From Medicago truncatula (Eukaryota; Streptophyta; Magnoliopsida; Fabales; Fabaceae), in contig NC_053042.1 of NCBI RefSeq assembly GCF_003473485.1, positions 43,125,262 through 43,189,261 on the forward strand: a DNA stretch of 64,000 bases. Direction: 5' to 3'. Positions 60,451 through 64,000 of the stretch are shown here, piece by piece. Within the stretch, counting starts at the first letter, position 1; every line of letters starts with the position of its first letter. The position numbers and the translations under genes were made by a program. Below the pieces are notes generated by a model that did no database searches, had not been told where the DNA came from, and saw only the letters and a list, made by a program, of their open reading frames with translations.

Positions 60451-61311
60451 CGCTGATTGTTAACGATTTCCAATGCCAATGCACCTTCGCCGGAGTGATA
60501 TATTGAACTGTTGAAAGTGTGAAATGAGTTTAAAACGTGTTCTTTTTCGGTAGATAGAAAAATGGCAAAGTCATCGTAAACTCACACACATAAACGCTCA
60601 CACACATAAACGGAGGTATCGGGTTCGAACTCCGGTCATCCGATCTAACAACTTCGACATTTTATCAGTTGAGCTAGGACTTCTAAATTAAAAAAAAATA
60701 AAAATAAACGTGTTTTCTTATTCATTGTTGATGTATCAACCAATCAACAATGATCGAATATATTACGTTAATCTTGCTAACCAGCGCCGTTGCCATAACC
60801 ACATTTGAATATATGAATTTTCATAAAAATTTATTATCTAAAATCTTTAAAAAGTGCTAATATTCGTTAGCATTTACTTATTAATTAAACTACAACAAAC
60901 TAATAATATTTCACATGGTCATGTCACACATATTCATCATTTTATTATAATGAGTGAGAGACTAAGTATATAAAATATCAGAAGCTATTTTGAATTTCAT
61001 TTTAATCGAAGACCAAACTGTGAAGGAATCAAATGTCTCATCCTTAAAAATGGATGAAGGCGAGAAAAGTTAAAGTAGCATACCAAACATTTATTTATAC
61101 GATTACTAACTTATTCAATTGTAAGTAATATTTTAGACCAATTTAAAAATTTTAAAATATAAGGGATTAACTTGAAATCGAAAATATACATGAAGGACCA
61201 AATATGCAATTAATTCTTGATTTTATTGTCAATTTGCTTAAAGTGAAGAGATAGTTGTAAAAAAGTTGTCATAAAATGGTTGTATAAATATCATTTATCT
61301 TTGTCATTTTA
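60451..61311. other. F-box upstream region and intergenic DNA
   Basis: Contains the tRNA-like SINE of a second family at 60,575-60,684. Nothing else recognised. Confidence 0.5.
60575..60684 (-). mobile_element. tRNA-derived SINE of a second family
   Basis: Minus strand: GTCCTAGCTCAACTGATAAA (A box) and GGAGTTCGAACCC (B box) at tRNA-like spacing. A TTTATGTGTGTGAG repeat follows in place of an anticodon-bearing tRNA 3' half. It differs from the copies at 27,334 and 53,678. Confidence 0.5.
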
Positions 61312-61731
61312 GAGTAAATGATCAATTAAACCCTCAATTGAAACTTCAAAAAAACCCCAATTTTGCAAAACTTTTAAAAACCTCCATGAATTTGTCAAGC
61401 GTCTGTCAAATACTCCTTCCGTTTTACGGTTAAACTATATGATGTAGTTGTTAGCTGTACATGTGTCATCTCCATGTGGATAGAAGGTTATGTCACTTTA
61501 CATGGGGTAATCGACTAATTTTTATTAATTACCCCTGCGACGTGGCATAACATTTGGTCAAATTGTACGGTTAACAACCACATCATAGGATCAAACGGCA
61601 AAAATAAATGGAAGGGGATATTTGACAGACGTTTGACAAAATCATGAAAGTTTGGAAGTTTTGCAAAATTCAGGGGATTTTTTATTACGAAAGTTGCAAT
61701 TTCGAGGGAGGGGGTAATTGATCATTTATTC
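61312..61731. mobile_element. Mutator-like MITE, 420 bp
   Basis: It starts GAGTAAATGATCAATTA and its right end reads, inverted, GAATAAATGATCAATTA. The 9-bp duplication GTCATTTTA flanks it at 61,303-61,311 and 61,732-61,740. It is non-coding, with C-rich and G-rich subterminal stretches. Confidence 0.8.
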
Positions 61732-61740
61732 GTCATTTTA

Positions 61741-62721
61741 TTGTGTCAGTTAAGCCATAAAATACATATCTAAATTTTTCACACACGTTTTTCCCAACCA
61801 ATGCCCTACGAGAATCAAGGTGTTAGTAGTGTTTTCTACTAGTTTGAACAACCCAGGAGTGGAAAACAATTTCTCGAACACATTGTGTTGAGCTAGGTCC
61901 AGTGAAACCAATTTTTTTACTAAACAAAGTATGTTATTTCAAGAGAGTTTTTCCCACCCTTCTCATCTGGTTCAAATTACGAAATTTAAAATGTTGCAAG
62001 GTGTTAGTGGGTTTTTTAATGTGTTTTTACATTGTTCAAACTCTATGATCCGAAATGTTGTAGAGTACGCGAGAAGTCAGAATAGTGGGAGAATAATTTC
62101 TCTTATTTTAAAGAAGTCGCATAAAATATGGGTTCAGTGTAGCCTAACGATCCAACCAAACCGCACCACATTTATTTTGTTACGTTATTTGAGTATTTCT
62201 CATTGTATCCCCTATGCTTCTCGTACGTCATCTGTTTAAATTATATAATTCGAAACTTAAAAACACACTTCGAATTATATAATCAAAATCATGTCAATAT
62301 AAAGACTTGGCCAACCTTTTTCTCCCATTTCTTCAGTTACATATTTTTCCCTAAAGTACTCCTAAGCCCCTCAAAATCTGAATCTTGCTACATAGTGTAA
62401 TTTTTTAAGTCAAATTGCTCGAATCCATCCCTTTTGAGACATGTTCCATTACTACACAAAATGTTGGTTCACATTTGCTCAAACATTTGGTGGTTTATTT
62501 GTTTTTTTCTTCTCGGTACTGCTTCTTTTCGGATTTATAAACCAAAATGTATTGTTCAACATTTCAGCTTCTAAAATCCAAAATATGCTCAGGGAGGCTC
62601 AATTTTGATTTCTCTCGTAATTTTCTTCATCGTATTGATTTTTTCATGTTTTGTTCAACATTTCAGATATGGAGGCACACATTGATCGTGTTATAGAGGC
62701 ACACTATTTTATTTAATGAAT
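61741..62721. other. Gene-free region
   Basis: Short open frames only. No family recognised. Confidence 0.5.
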
Positions 62722-62945
62722 GATTGAAAATAATATATGTTAAGGTTAGCTGCCCATGTAGTAGAAGACATAATCCAATAATTGGTTAGGACATGCAATT
62801 CAAGTCGTTATCGTGCATCCATGTCATATCCTACTACTTCCTACAATTAATAATTATTGTGAGGGACGTACATGCACCGTTGAAGAAAATTCCCTAGATA
62901 TTTATTAATTATTCATGCATATTCACGTTACATGTATATAAATAA
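62722..62945 (+). promoter_or_regulatory. Upstream module and promoter of the third Ole e 1 gene
   Basis: 62,722-62,890 matches 54,478-54,665 (shared GGACATGCAATTCA and TCGTGCATCCATGTCATATC). TATATAAATA at about 62,936-62,945 is a probable TATA box close to the ATG at 62,990. Confidence 0.6.
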
Positions 62946-62989
62946 GTCTCTCTTCCTTGATATACTTATAATTACCTTAAGATTAGAGA

Positions 62990-64000
62990 ATGGCTTTTAC
63001 AAATATCCGATTTCTGACTTTCATGCTTCTGATCACATCCATGTTGGTCCCATGTAGTTTTGCTAATGCCAATGGCACCAAAAAACAAGATGTCACCCAG
63101 AAACCGAATTTAAATGATATACTTTTTTCCAACAATATTGGTGTTCAAGGCCTTGTTTACTGTAAATCTGGCTCTAAACTCATCCCACTTGAAGGTATAC
63201 TCTCTCAATATCATTAATCGTGTGTTTAAAGTATTTTTTCAGTCCTTTTTTTATTAAAGGGATAAGTTTTTTTTTTTCTTTTTTTCTAAAACCCGTAATA
63301 ATGTTTTAGTAAGATTATAACTATTTTTTTTGTAAGTTTTAAAATTAAAACCATTTAAACTAATAGAGGGCCCACTTTTAACATTTTCATAATGTTTACT
63401 TAAGATATTTTAGAAAATCCTTTTATTAAAAAAACAATTAGCTTTAAAAAATGAAAAGGGTTCCACAAAAACTTTAACATGAAAAGCTAATTCTAGTTTT
63501 TTCAAAATCTATTTTTTCTAGAAATGTAATAACCATAAAAATCATTTCTTTTGAAAAAGTGATTTCGATGATAGTAAAAAACAGAAATTAGCTTCAATTT
63601 TTTTTTTAAATCTCTAAAAGAATCTATGTTATGTTTAAACTTTAAAACATTATTTTTTATTTTTTTAAAATTCAAGACAAACACACTAATAATCGACTTT
63701 GTTCATTATTTCTTTTTCAATTGATAATATGACTCGTACGTTTAGTCTTTCCTGAGATAATATATAGGGTCGGATATGAGTCTCTTGAAGATACCAACTA
63801 AGTTGCGATGTCTAAGTTTTCCTTGATGTTTAACCACACTCGTTCATTAAAATAAATTTAATTTATATATTGATAAAAATAATATTCTCTTTCACAAATT
63901 TATTGATCAAAAAAACATATTCGTGTATAGGGGCCGTTACAAGGATAGAATGCGAAGCTGCCGATGAATATGGCTTTGAAACAAAACCATTCTCTTTCTT
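62990..64000 (+). CDS. Short secreted Ole e 1-like protein (partial at window end)
   Basis: Exon 1 (62990-63194) encodes a signal peptide (FLTFMLLITSMLVPCSFANA) and a short linker of about 30 residues in place of the long repeats of its neighbours. Then comes the domain start IGVQGLVYCKSGSKLIPLE. A 736-base intron (GT 63,195, AG 63,930) splits GAA G|GG, the same place and phase as in both repeat-rich genes. Exon 2 (63,931 on) reads AVTRIECEAADEYGFETKPF and runs off the window. It is therefore a repeat-less relative of the two upstream genes, probably apoplastic. It may resemble the ancestral form, or have lost the repeats. Confidence 0.8.

Noticed and set aside
60611-60683. tRNA gene on the minus strand
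   Set aside because: A and B boxes are present but no cloverleaf acceptor pairing is seen. It reads as a SINE head.

Overview
This is plant nuclear DNA, AT-rich, with intron-bearing genes, long non-coding gaps and many small transposons. The legume-style miniature elements and the gene set suggest a papilionoid legume, with Medicago as the best guess. That species call rests on recognition only.

Layout. 1-652: last exon of a mitochondrial-carrier gene of the NAD+ transporter (NDT) type. 653-13,101: gene-poor and full of transposon copies, namely a head-to-head Tourist-like pair, a smaller Tourist-like MITE, a hAT-like element, SINE pieces, and a poly(A)-tailed L1-type insertion with a 17-bp target duplication and a 320-codon open frame. 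13,382-16,303: a Helitron-like element (TC start, 3' hairpin, CTAG end, A/T target) carrying a B3-domain gene and a broken OB-fold (DUF223) gene. 18,964-24,517: a complete 19-exon kinesin-14 gene with a calponin-homology domain and a U12-type AT-AC intron. 27,714-34,090: a complete 16-exon mitochondrial fumarase gene, with a TRIM element in intron 2. 36,373-38,363 (minus): ribosomal protein eL19. 40,373-41,425: a group VII ERF transcription factor with the Met-Cys oxygen-sensing N-terminus. 41,426-50,882: gene-free, with MITEs and a broken Ty3/gypsy fossil. 50,883-64,000: three related secreted proteins with a C-terminal Ole e 1-like domain. Two have long Lys/Pro/Tyr repeats and the third is short and runs off the window. 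A single-exon F-box gene (59,212-60,450, minus) lies between the second and third.

The housekeeping genes (carrier, fumarase, eL19) do not form a shared pathway cluster. The only real local gene family is the three Ole e 1/proline-rich genes. They keep the same intron position and phase and share blocks of upstream DNA, which points to tandem duplication with retained cis-regulation.

I saw no CRISPR array, rRNA or convincing functional tRNA gene. The tRNA-like B boxes belong to SINEs. The points most worth a second look are the AT-AC intron, the Helitron cargo, the near-perfect 50-bp hairpin just after the F-box stop codon, and the shared upstream modules of the Ole e 1 cluster.
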